From: Halalkalibacter alkalisediminis
GTDB taxonomy: Bacteria > Bacillota > Bacilli > Bacillales > Bacillaceae_D
Length of the DNA: 64,000 nt
Direction of reading: 5' to 3'
Assembly: GCF_028610705.1 (NCBI RefSeq)
Contig: NZ_JAQQWT010000003.1
Span: forward strand, 109,412 to 173,411
Shown here: one piece after another, positions 8,056 through 17,476 of the stretch
How positions within the stretch are numbered: the stretch's first letter is position 1
Layout: each line of letters starts with the position of its first letter
Program-made: the position numbers and the translations under genes
Notes under the pieces: model-generated
What the model saw: the letters and a program-made list of their open reading frames with translations, nothing else
What the model was told of the DNA's origin: nothing
Database searches by the model: none

Positions 8056-9631
8056 CTACATCACCTTTCTCGTTTTCACTGATATAAAACCAGTCAAAAT
8101 CTGCATAACCAGAGCTAGTGCGAACGCCTTCATTCAAGCAGAAAATACCCAGTTGTGCTCCACTCCAACCACCACTATTTGCTTGAAATGGACTTCCTAT
8201 TTCTTGAAAGCCTATTTGATCAACACTATAGCTGAACTGACATATTGCATGTTCTTTCACTTCAACTCGTAGATACAATGCTTCTGCTTCTATTTGTTTT
8301 ATTAATGTCTCATCCTCTTCTGCTTTTTCACCGTTATAATAACCATTGAAGAAAGAAATTGAAATCGCTGCACAACCTCTTCTTATTTTTAATCCTGCAT
8401 AGTCATGACCAAACACGATCAAACCAGTAACATCGTCTTCATCATGAGGATGAAAAGAAACTGAAGTTGTAGCTGTAAAAACGAATGCTGGAAATTTTTG
8501 CGTCACAATTTGTCCCGTATTAAAGAGTGTTGTAACCCCTTCCGTACGATTCCTTGAGAAAAGACGGAGTTTATTGTCTAGCAAGGAATACCATTCTCTT
8601 TTTACATTTGCTCGCCATTGCCATTGGAGTCCGAGCCTATCACCGCTAAAATCATCACTTGTTTGTGGCACAGTCGGAGTGGTTAAAACATCAAGTGGTT
8701 TCTTCCAGCTCATGACTGGTTCTCCCACTCCATTTGCATTTATATTTGAACCGATAAGTGGCCAATCATCCTCCCAACTCATCGGCTGAAGATGAGTAAT
8801 GCGACCATAAGCACCCTTATCTTGAAAATGAATAAACCAAGACTCTCCTGACTTCAATTCCACCCAAGCCCCTTGGTGAGGCCCGTTGATAGCCGTCGAG
8901 CCTTGTGCTAAAACAATTTTATCCTCATACGGTCCGTATACATTCTTGCTTCGAAGAATGGTCTGCCAGCCATCCGTCACACCGCCGGCAGGAGCAACGA
9001 TATAATAAAAACCATTTCGTTTATATAATTTAGGTCCTTCAATTGTCGGATGATGGGCATTTCCATCAAATACAAGTGTACCTTCATCCAAGAGCTCCGT
9101 CCCATCTGGTTTCATTTTGCAAATATGCAAAACACTCTTAAAGCCAATCCGACTTTTGGCAAAAGCATGAACGAGATACGCCTGACCATCTTCATCCCAG
9201 AAAGGACATGGGTCAATCCAACCTTTCGTTTTCTTAACGAGATGAAGGGATGACCAAGTTCCAAAGGGATTATTTGTTTTGCTCATGAAAATACCATCAT
9301 CCGGTGTGGCAAAGAAAACCCAAAACTGTCCTTTATGATACCGAATGCTCGGTGCCCAAACCCCTTCGCTTTGACGAGGTTCATCATAATAAGAAAAAGG
9401 TAATTTCTCAAAAACATGATTTATAATCGTCCAATTTACTAAATCCTTAGAATGTAAGACAGGTAGACAAGGAGACATATTAAAGCTTGAAGCAACCATA
9501 AAAAAATCTTCGCCTACTCGTATGACATCCGGATCCGAATAATCTGCATGAATAATAGGATTTTGGTAATAGCCATTGCCCAAATCGGGTGACCAAATAG
9601 CCATTGATTGTTTACCGAGATTAGAATTCAT
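8042..9631 (-). CDS. GH43 glycoside hydrolase, second paralogue
   Basis: A 529-residue protein without signal peptide, sharing the propeller plus C-terminal sandwich plan of its neighbour but clearly divergent. Expected catalytic residues are Asp33 (YSDPDVI), Asp140 (WIDPCPF) and Glu198 (EGPKLYK). The second propeller blade (EGVWAPSIRYHKGQFW) fits the beta-xylosidase/arabinofuranosidase branch of GH43. It lies four bases downstream of the esterase gene. Two dissimilar GH43 enzymes in tandem suggest two different side-chain linkages are removed in the cytoplasm. Confidence 0.85.
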   Translation of the reverse strand: MNSNLGKQSMAIWSPDLGNGYYQNPIIHADYSDPDVIRVGEDFFMVASSFNMSPCLPVLHSKDLVNWTIINHVFEKLPFSYYDEPRQSEGVWAPSIRYHKGQFWVFFATPDDGIFMSKTNNPFGTWSSLHLVKKTKGWIDPCPFWDEDGQAYLVHAFAKSRIGFKSVLHICKMKPDGTELLDEGTLVFDGNAHHPTIEGPKLYKRNGFYYIVAPAGGVTDGWQTILRSKNVYGPYEDKIVLAQGSTAINGPHQGAWVELKSGESWFIHFQDKGAYGRITHLQPMSWEDDWPLIGSNINANGVGEPVMSWKKPLDVLTTPTVPQTSDDFSGDRLGLQWQWRANVKREWYSLLDNKLRLFSRNRTEGVTTLFNTGQIVTQKFPAFVFTATTSVSFHPHDEDDVTGLIVFGHDYAGLKIRRGCAAISISFFNGYYNGEKAEEDETLIKQIEAEALYLRVEVKEHAICQFSYSVDQIGFQEIGSPFQANSGGWSGAQLGIFCLNEGVRTSSGYADFDWFYISENEKGDVDGNI

Positions 9632-9635
9632 TCTC

Positions 9636-10661
9636 TCACCTTCCTTCTTGTATTAGAGAGTTCACTAACCAAGAAATAGATTTTTCTCCACATATTTCAT
9701 GACCACCATCAAAAAAATGATAGGATAATGAATCCAAAGCCTTTTCAGATTTATAGATGTTTTTCAAAGTGGACAAAGCAACTTGCACTTCATTCATAGG
9801 GAAGAGGTGGTCATCATAACCAGCTTCAATAAATAGCGGTTTCGGTGAACTTAACCCTATCAACTCCGGCAGCTCAGCGTATTGCAAGATTCCAGGTAGA
9901 TAATTATCGAGACAATGCCTTCTTGACATGATGCTTCCTTTAAACGTATTAGTGTATCCGCTAATAACAGTGGCCTTAATCCTTTCATCAAGAGCGGATG
10001 TGAAGGCAGCAACAAGCGCTCCTCCCGATAACCCCATACACCCAATTTTTTCACGATCAATGTCTGTAAGGCCTTCTATATAATCAAGTACTCTTCTACA
10101 CTCAAAAACTCGTAACCCAGCTAATGTTTTATTTACTAATAAAAGCTGACTTGCCAATTCGAAGCACGAGTTAGCTTTTACTAATTCAGAATTTCGGTTG
10201 GCATCTAATTTTCTGTCCCCAATTCCTATTAACTCAGGTGCTACAACCACAACACCTTTTTTAACTAGCTCAACAGCAAAATTTTTATGAATACCTGGTT
10301 CCCCACGATTTTCCATTCCACCTGGGTGCAATCCAACTATTTCTTTACTTCCATAGCCATGTCCATGAAGAGCCAACACCGCAGGTCTTTTCCCCTCAGA
10401 TTTCGATGTAGGTAGCAAAACATAAACAGGCATCTTAAGATCAGGACCTGTCGCAAGTTCCACTCTTAAACGCATATAACCATCAAGCTCGATTATTTCT
10501 AAAGTCGATGGTTCAAGACCAACCTTGAAATTCGTGAAATCACCTAATGATTCTTGCAAGTCCGATTTAAGGTTGATTTTCCACTGTGAATCATACGTCG
10601 TTGGATGTGTTTGAATCGTATGATCATAAAGCTGCTGTAAAAATGAATCTGGAGACCACAT
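9636..10661 (-). CDS. Alpha/beta-hydrolase esterase (acetyl xylan esterase-like, Abhydrolase_7/YtaP type)
   Basis: A cytoplasmic alpha/beta hydrolase of about 341 residues. Numbering from an upstream ATG six codons earlier, the nucleophile is Ser218 in GLSGG, the likely acid is Asp289 or Asp290 (AGYDDH) and the base is His327 (GGHEI). ALHGHGYG gives the oxyanion-hole region. The segment MSRRHCLDNYLPGI resembles the dienelactone-hydrolase-like family that includes YtaP. In this operon it probably deacetylates imported pectic oligosaccharides. The start at 10661 was preferred because GGTGGAGG lies a few bases upstream; the earlier ATG has no ribosome binding site. Confidence 0.75.
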   Translation of the reverse strand: MWSPDSFLQQLYDHTIQTHPTTYDSQWKINLKSDLQESLGDFTNFKVGLEPSTLEIIELDGYMRLRVELATGPDLKMPVYVLLPTSKSEGKRPAVLALHGHGYGSKEIVGLHPGGMENRGEPGIHKNFAVELVKKGVVVVAPELIGIGDRKLDANRNSELVKANSCFELASQLLLVNKTLAGLRVFECRRVLDYIEGLTDIDREKIGCMGLSGGALVAAFTSALDERIKATVISGYTNTFKGSIMSRRHCLDNYLPGILQYAELPELIGLSSPKPLFIEAGYDDHLFPMNEVQVALSTLKNIYKSEKALDSLSYHFFDGGHEICGEKSISWLVNSLIQEGR

Positions 10662-10685
10662 CTTATTTACCTCCACCATAAGCCG

Positions 10686-12230
10686 TTATCTTGATATAGA
10701 TGGACCGCTCATCGAAATCTCTCCACTTTTGCTTTCTTGAATAGACAAATAGGTTTCTCCTAGTTGTGTAGCTTGACGACCTTCGATAAATACATCTCGA
10801 ACTTCATTTAATTGAACAACAGGAGTGTTCTTATGAAGGTTTTTCATCGTTACATGATGAATAGCCACACCATTGCCCCCATCCATCATTAAGGCTGGTC
10901 CTTGCCTTGTCTCCACTCGTACTCTATGAAACTCAATACCGTTTACATGCTTGCAATAGATTCCCTCTCCAGCCATCGTAATGACCTCTTTCACCATGTC
11001 AGGTTCTCCACCGACCTCAAATGGATCTGATGTCATCTCAAATGTCACATTGCTTAATGACACATCTTCGACTGGCATTTCAGGTAGACCATAAATAAAT
11101 CCAGCAGCTGCACGACCGTTTTTAGCCGTCACATTGCTTATTTGGATATGCTTAATTTTTGGAGTTTTCTCTGTAACAGGTATTGCATCAGGATTCGTCA
11201 TTGCTGGATCGTTTTCATCTACCCCATATCTATAAAATGAATTGATTGCGAGTGGACAGAAAACATCTTCCATAAAAATATTATTAATTAGAATGTTTTC
11301 AATGTAAGCACCACGTGCGCGGTTTGTCTTAATGCGAATACCACGGTCCGTTCCAATAAATACGCAGTTTGAAACGGTCACATTACGTATACCTCCTGAG
11401 TTTTCACTTCCCATAACAACCCCACCGTGACCTGCTTGCATCGTACAGTTGGTGACAGTTACATTTTCAGTGGGGCGATTCACTCTTCTACCATCTTCGT
11501 TAATACCCGACTTCAAACATAAACAATCATCGCCCACATCAAAATGACAATCAGACACCCTAACATTTGAACATGAGTCAATATCAAATCCATCTCCATT
11601 CGGTGTATTAGATGGATTTTTAAACGTAACACCTCGAACACTAACATGATCACAATAAACTAAGTGTGTATTCCAAAAGGGTGAGTTTTGTAAGGTAATT
11701 CCTTCAAGTGTCACGTGCTCACAATTAAATAGCTGCAACAGTGGCGGGCGTAAAAATTGACTGTCCCATTCTACTAAATTTGTTGCTATTTTTAACTTTT
11801 CCTCATTTAGTGCTGCAATTCTTTCCGTTACAACGCTTGAATAGACTTCTCCCTGCTTAATGTTGTGATAAACGTCCCACCATGCGGCTCCTTGTCCGTC
11901 GAATGTTCCCTGTCCCTTAATGGAGACATTTTTTAAACCATTTCCATAAATTAATGGTGAAAAACCATAGCATTCATAGCCAGACCATCTTGTTTGAACT
12001 GGCTGATAGGCATCAAAATGACTGTGAAACAACACAACAGCTCCTGATTCAGCCTGCAAAGTAATATCGCTCTTTAATTGAATGGCTCCTGTTAAAAACG
12101 TTCCTGCAGGGATCAAAACCGTACCACCGCCTGCATCTGAACATGCTTCAATGGCAGCTGCAATCGCCTCAGTATTATCAGTTATCTGATCTCCCTTGGC
12201 TCCATATTCAGTGATATCGTAATAAATCAT
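10686..12230 (-). CDS. GH28 polygalacturonase-type glycosidase (cytoplasmic)
   Basis: A 514-residue right-handed beta-helix protein. GH28 signatures appear in order: NGDGFDIDS near residue 220 (the NTD-type motif with a catalytic Asp), VGDDCLCLKSG (paired Asp residues), GHGGVVMGSE (His) and RIKTNRARG (subsite Arg-x-Lys). The N-terminus (ITEYGAKGDQITDNT) is the standard pectin-lyase-fold opening. There is no signal peptide, which with its length points to exo-type cleavage of imported oligogalacturonates. The start follows AGGAGG by eight bases; an upstream in-frame ATG would add 13 basic residues and lacks support. Confidence 0.85.
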   Translation of the reverse strand: MIYYDITEYGAKGDQITDNTEAIAAAIEACSDAGGGTVLIPAGTFLTGAIQLKSDITLQAESGAVVLFHSHFDAYQPVQTRWSGYECYGFSPLIYGNGLKNVSIKGQGTFDGQGAAWWDVYHNIKQGEVYSSVVTERIAALNEEKLKIATNLVEWDSQFLRPPLLQLFNCEHVTLEGITLQNSPFWNTHLVYCDHVSVRGVTFKNPSNTPNGDGFDIDSCSNVRVSDCHFDVGDDCLCLKSGINEDGRRVNRPTENVTVTNCTMQAGHGGVVMGSENSGGIRNVTVSNCVFIGTDRGIRIKTNRARGAYIENILINNIFMEDVFCPLAINSFYRYGVDENDPAMTNPDAIPVTEKTPKIKHIQISNVTAKNGRAAAGFIYGLPEMPVEDVSLSNVTFEMTSDPFEVGGEPDMVKEVITMAGEGIYCKHVNGIEFHRVRVETRQGPALMMDGGNGVAIHHVTMKNLHKNTPVVQLNEVRDVFIEGRQATQLGETYLSIQESKSGEISMSGPSISR

Positions 12231-12302
12231 TGAAAAATACCTCCTATCATGACGTTTCCTTTTTATCATTCTGGCTCTGTTTATTTACTGCTTAAATATT
12301 TC

Positions 12303-12614
12303 CTAGAGTAGATCTTCTCTAAGCGGTGTGAATGTATCTAGTAGCGCTCCTGCTTCAAGTGCGAGTGCACTATGAACAGCATTTTTGGGAATATAGAGAG
12401 TTTCTCCTTTAGTTATTACGACCTTTTTTCCGTTGATTTTAAATTCAAACTTTCCTGCTAAGCAATACGTATATTGTTCATGTGGATGACTATGCTCAGC
12501 ACCGACACCACCTGCTTCAAATTCTACTTCCATCATCATTAGATTTTGACCAGGTGGATGGATCTTTCTTTTTACTTTTATGTCTACCATTTCCCATTTT
12601 CCAATATTCACCAT
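12303..12614 (-). CDS. kdgF: Cupin, probable KdgF (unsaturated uronate linearisation)
   Basis: A 103-residue single-domain cupin. The metal-binding motif HSHPHEQ gives His41, His43 and Gln47, and His81 (NAVHSAL) completes the site. Small cupins of this type in pectin and alginate clusters (KdgF) convert 4,5-unsaturated monouronates to the linear ketonised form that KduI then uses. Here it lies in one operon with the GH105 enzyme that makes such monomers, which supports the call. AGGAGG precedes the ATG by eight bases. Confidence is limited because short cupins are numerous. Confidence 0.65.
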   Translation of the reverse strand: MVNIGKWEMVDIKVKRKIHPPGQNLMMMEVEFEAGGVGAEHSHPHEQYTYCLAGKFEFKINGKKVVITKGETLYIPKNAVHSALALEAGALLDTFTPLREDLL

Positions 12615-12629
12615 AATAGTGCCTCCTTT

Positions 12630-13829
12630 TTATTTTTCTTTTGCTAAAAGTGGAATCCACAGTTGAATAGCCATAACAAAAACTAAGATCCAAGGTATGG
12701 TTTCAGGATTAATCTCTGTTGAGAAAATCATAAAAATAATGATTCCTAACCCTCTTCCCAGATTAATAATAGCTTCTCTCAGTACAACTGACTCCACACG
12801 AAAATGTTCCTTTAAAGGAATTTGATCAAGCCAAGTGAAATAATAAACAGCATACGTATTGGCTTGGAGTGGTTTAAACAACGAATTTATTGACATGAAT
12901 AAAACAACCGTCCAAATGGCTATTTCCCATAATAAAAATACAGACGATAGTAACATTCCAATCGCGGCAACGAATAAATAGAGTTTCGTAGATTCAAGAT
13001 TAGCCACACGTGAAATCACGTAACTTGCTATGATCGAAAGACTAAGAAACAACACGTTCATGTAGCCAATAAAGCTTTCATCAGGAAAAATCGTAAAAAG
13101 TAAAATGGGTGGAATATACATCAAAATTCCTTGAGGAAAACCGATGATGAACCATCCAAAAAGGGACTTACCAAAATTCACTTTCTTCTTAATAATTAGA
13201 CTTAAGTATTTCATGTAATACTCTTTATGATGGGTTTCTTGTTTTCTGATTCGGAAACTACCAATCGTTCCAATTAAGAACATGAGAAAGGCAACAGAGA
13301 ACACAATTAAGTAACCAGTTAAATCTGTATTTAAACTAATGACCACACCTGCTGCAGCAGGACCAACTAGATTCGCTAATCCCATTAGTATTTGATTCCA
13401 GCCAAGATAGCGATGTCGGTTATGATTACTGGAAACCTCGTGGGCTAGCGTAAAATAACTTAACCAGTAAGCAGCTTGTGAAACTCCTCTAAGTAAAGCA
13501 AACCAAATAAAGTATTCAACCATATTCTCTTGGGTCACCACAATGCACAAATAGAAAAAAGCAGTTAAAAAGATGCCATATCGATAAATGGTTAAATGAC
13601 CTTTTTGTTTCGCTATTTTACCAATTAAAATGGTCGCAATCGCTTGAGAGAGAATCGCTGTTAAATTAAACAGTCCATTCACTAGTAAGCTTTCTGTTAA
13701 ACGCCATAAATAAAGATTGATAAAAATTAACGATAAAGAGTTACCAAATTGAAAGATCGTATGATTAACAAGTGTAATAACGGCTTGTTCAGACAATCTC
13801 TTTTCTTTCGAAATTTTTAATAGTTTCAT
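12630..13829 (-). CDS. MFS transporter
   Basis: A 399-residue membrane protein with about 12 hydrophobic segments and a basic central loop (residues 195-215, RIRKQETHHKEYY), the usual split between the two six-helix halves. The weak GxLxD(x)3GRR-type loop-2 motif appears as GKIAKQKGH. Substrate is unknown. Its place between the alpha/alpha-toroid gene and the cupin gene suggests import or export of a pectin-derived sugar or uronate. Confidence 0.7.
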   Translation of the reverse strand: MKLLKISKEKRLSEQAVITLVNHTIFQFGNSLSLIFINLYLWRLTESLLVNGLFNLTAILSQAIATILIGKIAKQKGHLTIYRYGIFLTAFFYLCIVVTQENMVEYFIWFALLRGVSQAAYWLSYFTLAHEVSSNHNRHRYLGWNQILMGLANLVGPAAAGVVISLNTDLTGYLIVFSVAFLMFLIGTIGSFRIRKQETHHKEYYMKYLSLIIKKKVNFGKSLFGWFIIGFPQGILMYIPPILLFTIFPDESFIGYMNVLFLSLSIIASYVISRVANLESTKLYLFVAAIGMLLSSVFLLWEIAIWTVVLFMSINSLFKPLQANTYAVYYFTWLDQIPLKEHFRVESVVLREAIINLGRGLGIIIFMIFSTEINPETIPWILVFVMAIQLWIPLLAKEK

Positions 13830-13865
13830 GTTCCTCCAACATACTCTCTGCTACATGACTAAACA

Positions 13866-14975
13866 TTAAAAGAATGAATAAAATGGTTCAGCACTCTTAA
13901 TAGGTTTTGCGTCTATGCCCGCTAACTTATAACACTGTAGCCTAATTAAAGTCGCTTGCGTGCTCGCATTCATGTCACCTTCATAGAGCCCTTTTCCTAA
14001 GTACACTGGTTCTGGCATGTTCGGATAAAACGCTCCTTTTTTTACTTGAGCAACATTAGGAGCGGGAGGTGAATGATCAAGCTCTCTCGAAAAAGCTCCA
14101 TCCTCTCTTTTTAACTTGCTCATATTCGCGGTCGTAATATGGAGAATCTCCAATAATTCCTCAGTCGGAATGGACATATTCATATAAGAAAGTAAATCAA
14201 TTGGGTTTCTAATGTAGCACATATCAACGGCTTCTTCAGTACGTAAACATGTTAGAATACTTTGATAGATTTTCTTTGTATTCGGCATGGGGATTTTGAA
14301 TTTGTTATAAAATGTGTGAAGCTTAAATGTCCCAGAAATACGAACATATAAACTTCCACCACCCCATAACCCTGTCTCTTGATCTTGAATAGAGGCTAAA
14401 TAACTGACAGCTTCTTTTAAGAATGGTTCACGATCTGACTCGTTCATCTCGCCGATATACACACATGAAGTTGCAAGAAGATCACACCCTCTCCAACTAT
14501 TACTTAAATCAATGCTTCTCCACTTTTCCAAATACGATTCAGGTGTATTCACATAACTTGGAGCTGCCTTTGCTTTTAGTGGTAAAGGATAAAGTGGTGC
14601 ACTCCCCATCCTTTTTAATGAATGAACAGAATAATTGATCGCTCGATTAACCATGACTTCATCTTTTGCCATCGCGGGATTTTCATCATAGAAAAAACCT
14701 GATTCAGCTACTTGTTTACCTTGAAAAAAACGAATGATTTGTTGTTTCATTTGGTTTGGCATTGAGTGAAGCAAATCATTTCGAATAAGCATATTTAATG
14801 CTTGAGCTGTGGATTCGATATCAGGATTAAAGGAATGATCCTGAATGGAACTTCTCGCATAATAAAACCCACCAGTTGATGGATGATATTGTCCAGCTAA
14901 CCAACGAAACAATCCTTGATATTGAAGATCCATTTTATCTAAAACGCTTTGAAGGTCTTTAGTATTTCTCTCCAT
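13866..14975 (-). CDS. Uncharacterised protein, probable alpha/alpha-toroid fold, pectin cluster
   Basis: I do not recognise this protein. It has about 369 residues, no signal peptide and no membrane segment. Repeated helical pairs with Gly-rich turns (TGGFYYARS, ESGFFYDEN, TGLWGGGSLY, REDGAFSREL) and the end motif NASTQATLIRL recall terpenoid-cyclase/prenyltransferase-like alpha/alpha toroids and some polysaccharide lyases or glycosidases. It is encoded between the ABC importer and the MFS gene, at the head of the hydrolase operon. The start was placed at the ATG behind AGGTGGAG; an upstream ATG 11 codons earlier has no ribosome binding site. Confidence 0.55.
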   Translation of the reverse strand: MERNTKDLQSVLDKMDLQYQGLFRWLAGQYHPSTGGFYYARSSIQDHSFNPDIESTAQALNMLIRNDLLHSMPNQMKQQIIRFFQGKQVAESGFFYDENPAMAKDEVMVNRAINYSVHSLKRMGSAPLYPLPLKAKAAPSYVNTPESYLEKWRSIDLSNSWRGCDLLATSCVYIGEMNESDREPFLKEAVSYLASIQDQETGLWGGGSLYVRISGTFKLHTFYNKFKIPMPNTKKIYQSILTCLRTEEAVDMCYIRNPIDLLSYMNMSIPTEELLEILHITTANMSKLKREDGAFSRELDHSPPAPNVAQVKKGAFYPNMPEPVYLGKGLYEGDMNASTQATLIRLQCYKLAGIDAKPIKSAEPFYSFF

Positions 14976-15013
14976 CTCTCCACCTGCTTTCCTATCATTT
15001 AGTTTCATCTATA

Positions 15014-15049
15014 AAATAAAAGGTTAATATCACTATTAACCTTTTATTT
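15014..15049. terminator. Bidirectional 16-bp hairpin after the ABC permease genes
   Basis: AAATAAAAGGTTAATA pairs exactly with TATTAACCTTTTATTT over a 4-base loop. It probably separates the transporter transcript from the enzyme operon, or reduces read-through into it. Confidence 0.6.
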
Positions 15050-15074
15050 CTATTTGTTATTCTAACTCAACTGC

Positions 15075-15950
15075 TTATCCTTTCATTGAACCAATTAAAG
15101 CTCCCTTTGCAAAATACTTCTGCAAGAATGGATAAACAATTAAGACAGGGATCGTAGCCACTACGATGACCGCCATTTTAATCGTAATCTCAGGTGGTGG
15201 AACACTCGTGAATTCAGCTCCATCATAGTTCAATCCACTTGCCAAAACGACGATTTGTCTTAAAAGCACTTGAACTGGCCATTTTGAAGAATCACTTAAA
15301 TATAAAATCGCGTGCATGTATGTGTTCCAATACGTTACTGCATAGAATAAAGAAATCGTTGCAATCGCTGGCATCGAACAAGGAATAACGATTCGAAATA
15401 GGATTCCAAAATCACTACACCCATCAATTTTCGCTGATTCTTCCAAGCCTGCAGGGAGATTTTGGAAGAAACTTTTTAAAATGATCATATTAAACGCATT
15501 AATCGCTACGGGAACAACTAGGGCAGCTAATGAGTTAAGTAGACCTGTTTGCTGAACAACTAAGAAAGTAGGTATCATTCCACCATTAAATAACATCGTG
15601 AATACGATAAAGAACATGATGAACCTTCTTCCAACTAGATCCTGGCGTGAGAGACCATAAGCTGTTAACGTTGATAAGAACATACTAAAAACTGTTCCAC
15701 CGACTGTAACTCCTATTGAAATCATCATCGCCCTCATAACGGTGTCAGTAGAAAAGATATATCTATATGCGTCTAAACTCCAAACAGTAGGAATTAAGAC
15801 GAAGCGTTTCTCCGCGAGTTCTGCGCTTGTTGTAAATGATGCTGCTAATACATGGATAAAAGGTAAAACACAAAGCAACGCAATGATTGCTAAAAGCGCA
15901 ACATTTGTAAAAGTAAATAGGCGACTGCCTAACGACTTATCTCCAACCAT
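15075..15950 (-). CDS. ABC sugar importer permease, LplC/YtcP-like
   Basis: A 291-residue inner-membrane permease with about six helices. The EAA loop reads EESAKIDGCSDFGILFRI near residues 170-190, where the ATPase would dock. The C-terminal ending (FLQKYFAKGALIGSMKG) is typical of the CUT1 carbohydrate permeases of the LplC/YtcP group. Together with the LplB-like permease and the large lipoprotein upstream it would import pectic oligosaccharides. No ATPase gene is nearby; in Bacillus a shared ATPase (MsmX-type) usually energises such importers, which is an inference here. AAGGAGG precedes the start. Confidence 0.9.
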   Translation of the reverse strand: MVGDKSLGSRLFTFTNVALLAIIALLCVLPFIHVLAASFTTSAELAEKRFVLIPTVWSLDAYRYIFSTDTVMRAMMISIGVTVGGTVFSMFLSTLTAYGLSRQDLVGRRFIMFFIVFTMLFNGGMIPTFLVVQQTGLLNSLAALVVPVAINAFNMIILKSFFQNLPAGLEESAKIDGCSDFGILFRIVIPCSMPAIATISLFYAVTYWNTYMHAILYLSDSSKWPVQVLLRQIVVLASGLNYDGAEFTSVPPPEITIKMAVIVVATIPVLIVYPFLQKYFAKGALIGSMKG

Positions 15951-16013
15951 AATCGTTCCTCCTTAAGTGTATGTGGTGCTATAAAGAAAGCCAGTTAAAA
16001 TTCAAGAAATTTC

Positions 16014-16034
16014 AAAAAGGAAAACCGCCTTTTT
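16014..16034. terminator. Weak hairpin between the two permease genes
   Basis: AAAAAGG and CCTTTTT pair across seven bases in a 134-base gap between the permease genes. It is short and lacks a good U-tract beyond the stem, so it may only attenuate transcription. Confidence 0.3.
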
Positions 16035-16084
16035 ATTCAAGATACTTTAAAATCAAAAACCAAACCGCCTTTTAAAATTTCTTT

Positions 16085-17047
16085 CTAGTAAACCCCTTCT
16101 TCGCCAGCTTTTTTCGCTAACCAGTTAGCAACCATAACAAGGATTAGTCCAACAATTCCTTTGAAGAATCCAACTGCTGTACTATAACTAAACTGTCCTT
16201 GTTTTAAACCAGCTGTGTAGACATACGTATCAAAAATTTCCCCTACTTCACGGTTAGAAGCATTTAGTAATAGATAAACATGTTCAAAACCTAACTCTAG
16301 TACATCACCAATTTTTAGAATTAGTAGAACAACAATAACACTTCTAATAGCTGGTAATGTAATGTGCCATGCTTGACGTAAGCGGTTAGCTCCGTCCATT
16401 TTCGCTGCTTCATATAACTGTGGGTCCACTGCAGCAATCGCTGCTAAGAAAATGATTGTTCCCCAACCAGCTTCTCTCCAAATAACTTGTATAATATACA
16501 TCGGACGGAATGTATCAGGGTTCATTAAGAAGTTAATTTTTTGAAAACCTAATGCTTCTAAAACAGAGTTAATAATTCCTCCATCTAATGTCAACATAAC
16601 AAAACTAATAGAAACAATAACAACCCAAGACATAAAGTGTGGAATGTAAATCAAAGTTTGAACACTTTTCTTAAACATTTGATTTCGAACTTCATTGAGC
16701 ATTAACGCAATGATAATAGGAATCGGGAAGAAAACCAATATCTGTAAGGCGAATAATACTAATGTATTTCGAAAGATCATCCAGAACTCTGGACTCGTAA
16801 ATAACCGTTCAAAGTGTTGAAAGCCTACCCACTCACTACCTGTAATTCCTAAATAAGGTTTGTAATCTTGAAATGCAATAATTAATCCGTACATGGGGAT
16901 GTACTTATATACAAAGAAGTACAGGATCCCCGGGGCAATCATTAAATAAAGCCACTTATTCTTTTTAATTTTCCTCATTAACTCAGCCCGTTTATCAACT
17001 TTCGGTAATGGTGTTTTTGATTTTTCTAATGAAACATTGTTCTCCAT
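16085..17047 (-). CDS. ABC sugar importer permease, LplB/YteP-like
   Basis: A membrane permease of about 320 residues with a charged cytoplasmic N-terminus and six helices. The family opening YLMIAPGILYFFVYKYIPMY and the EAA loop (YEAAKMDGANRLRQAW) mark it as the CUT1 LplB/YteP partner. The start is the ATG preceded by AAAGGAAG; a TTG two codons earlier is less likely. A strong terminator and a 423-base gap separate it from the binding protein upstream, and a good catabolite-repression-like site lies about 50 bases before it, suggesting separate regulation. Confidence 0.9.
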   Translation of the reverse strand: MENNVSLEKSKTPLPKVDKRAELMRKIKKNKWLYLMIAPGILYFFVYKYIPMYGLIIAFQDYKPYLGITGSEWVGFQHFERLFTSPEFWMIFRNTLVLFALQILVFFPIPIIIALMLNEVRNQMFKKSVQTLIYIPHFMSWVVIVSISFVMLTLDGGIINSVLEALGFQKINFLMNPDTFRPMYIIQVIWREAGWGTIIFLAAIAAVDPQLYEAAKMDGANRLRQAWHITLPAIRSVIVVLLILKIGDVLELGFEHVYLLLNASNREVGEIFDTYVYTAGLKQGQFSYSTAVGFFKGIVGLILVMVANWLAKKAGEEGVY

Positions 17048-17095
17048 TTTCAACTTCCTTTCTAATTAAGATCATGATGCTTTTCCTGACGCTAA

Positions 17096-17110
17096 ATGTA
17101 ACCGCTTTCT
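17096..17110. promoter_or_regulatory. Catabolite responsive element (cre)-like site upstream of the permease genes
   Basis: ATGTAACCGCTTTCT fits the 15-base consensus WTGNAANCGNWNNCW at every defined position. It lies about 50 bases upstream of the LplB-like permease start, where CcpA could block transcription when preferred sugars are present. This rests on motif matching alone. Confidence 0.5.
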
Positions 17111-17238
17111 AATTCACATATTAAAGCTCTTTTTCCATTACATCTATAATCATTACGTTATAACAGCTCGAAAACCTTGATAATCTAAGGGTTATTTGCA
17201 GTGACTGAGATTGTGATTACTGAGAAACTCATTTAACT

Positions 17239-17352
17239 TCAAGATGATATTCCCTCTCCCAAAACTAATAAGCTAGCACTTGTAATCTGATATTCTTCTT
17301 CTTCAAAAGAGACAATGGTTTTTGATAATCTAACGTAATGCCTATCAAATAA
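17239..17352 (-). pseudogene. Possible coding remnant in the importer intergenic gap
   Basis: In the 423-base gap between binding protein and permease, the minus strand reads a coding-like stretch ending EEEEYQITSASLLVLGEG and a stop. An overlapping frame just upstream reads KGSYLIGITLDYQKPL, as if one frameshift split an older gene end. There is no start codon or ribosome binding site. The family is not recognised and chance is not excluded. The remainder of the gap shows only the terminator and the cre-like site. Confidence 0.25.
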
Positions 17353-17430
17353 CTACCCTTCGACTGAAAACAATATATATGTAATTTTCTTTAAATGCGA
17401 AAAGGCACTGGGTAACTTAAAAACAAAGTA

Positions 17431-17464
17431 AAAAGGGGATGACTCTTTCAAGTCATCCCCTTTT
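17431..17464. terminator. Strong terminator after the sugar-binding lipoprotein gene
   Basis: AAAAGGGGATGACT pairs exactly with AGTCATCCCCTTTT across six bases. Such a hairpin between a binding protein and its permeases is a common way to make the binding protein in excess. Confidence 0.8.
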
Positions 17465-17476
17465 CTTATCATTCTC

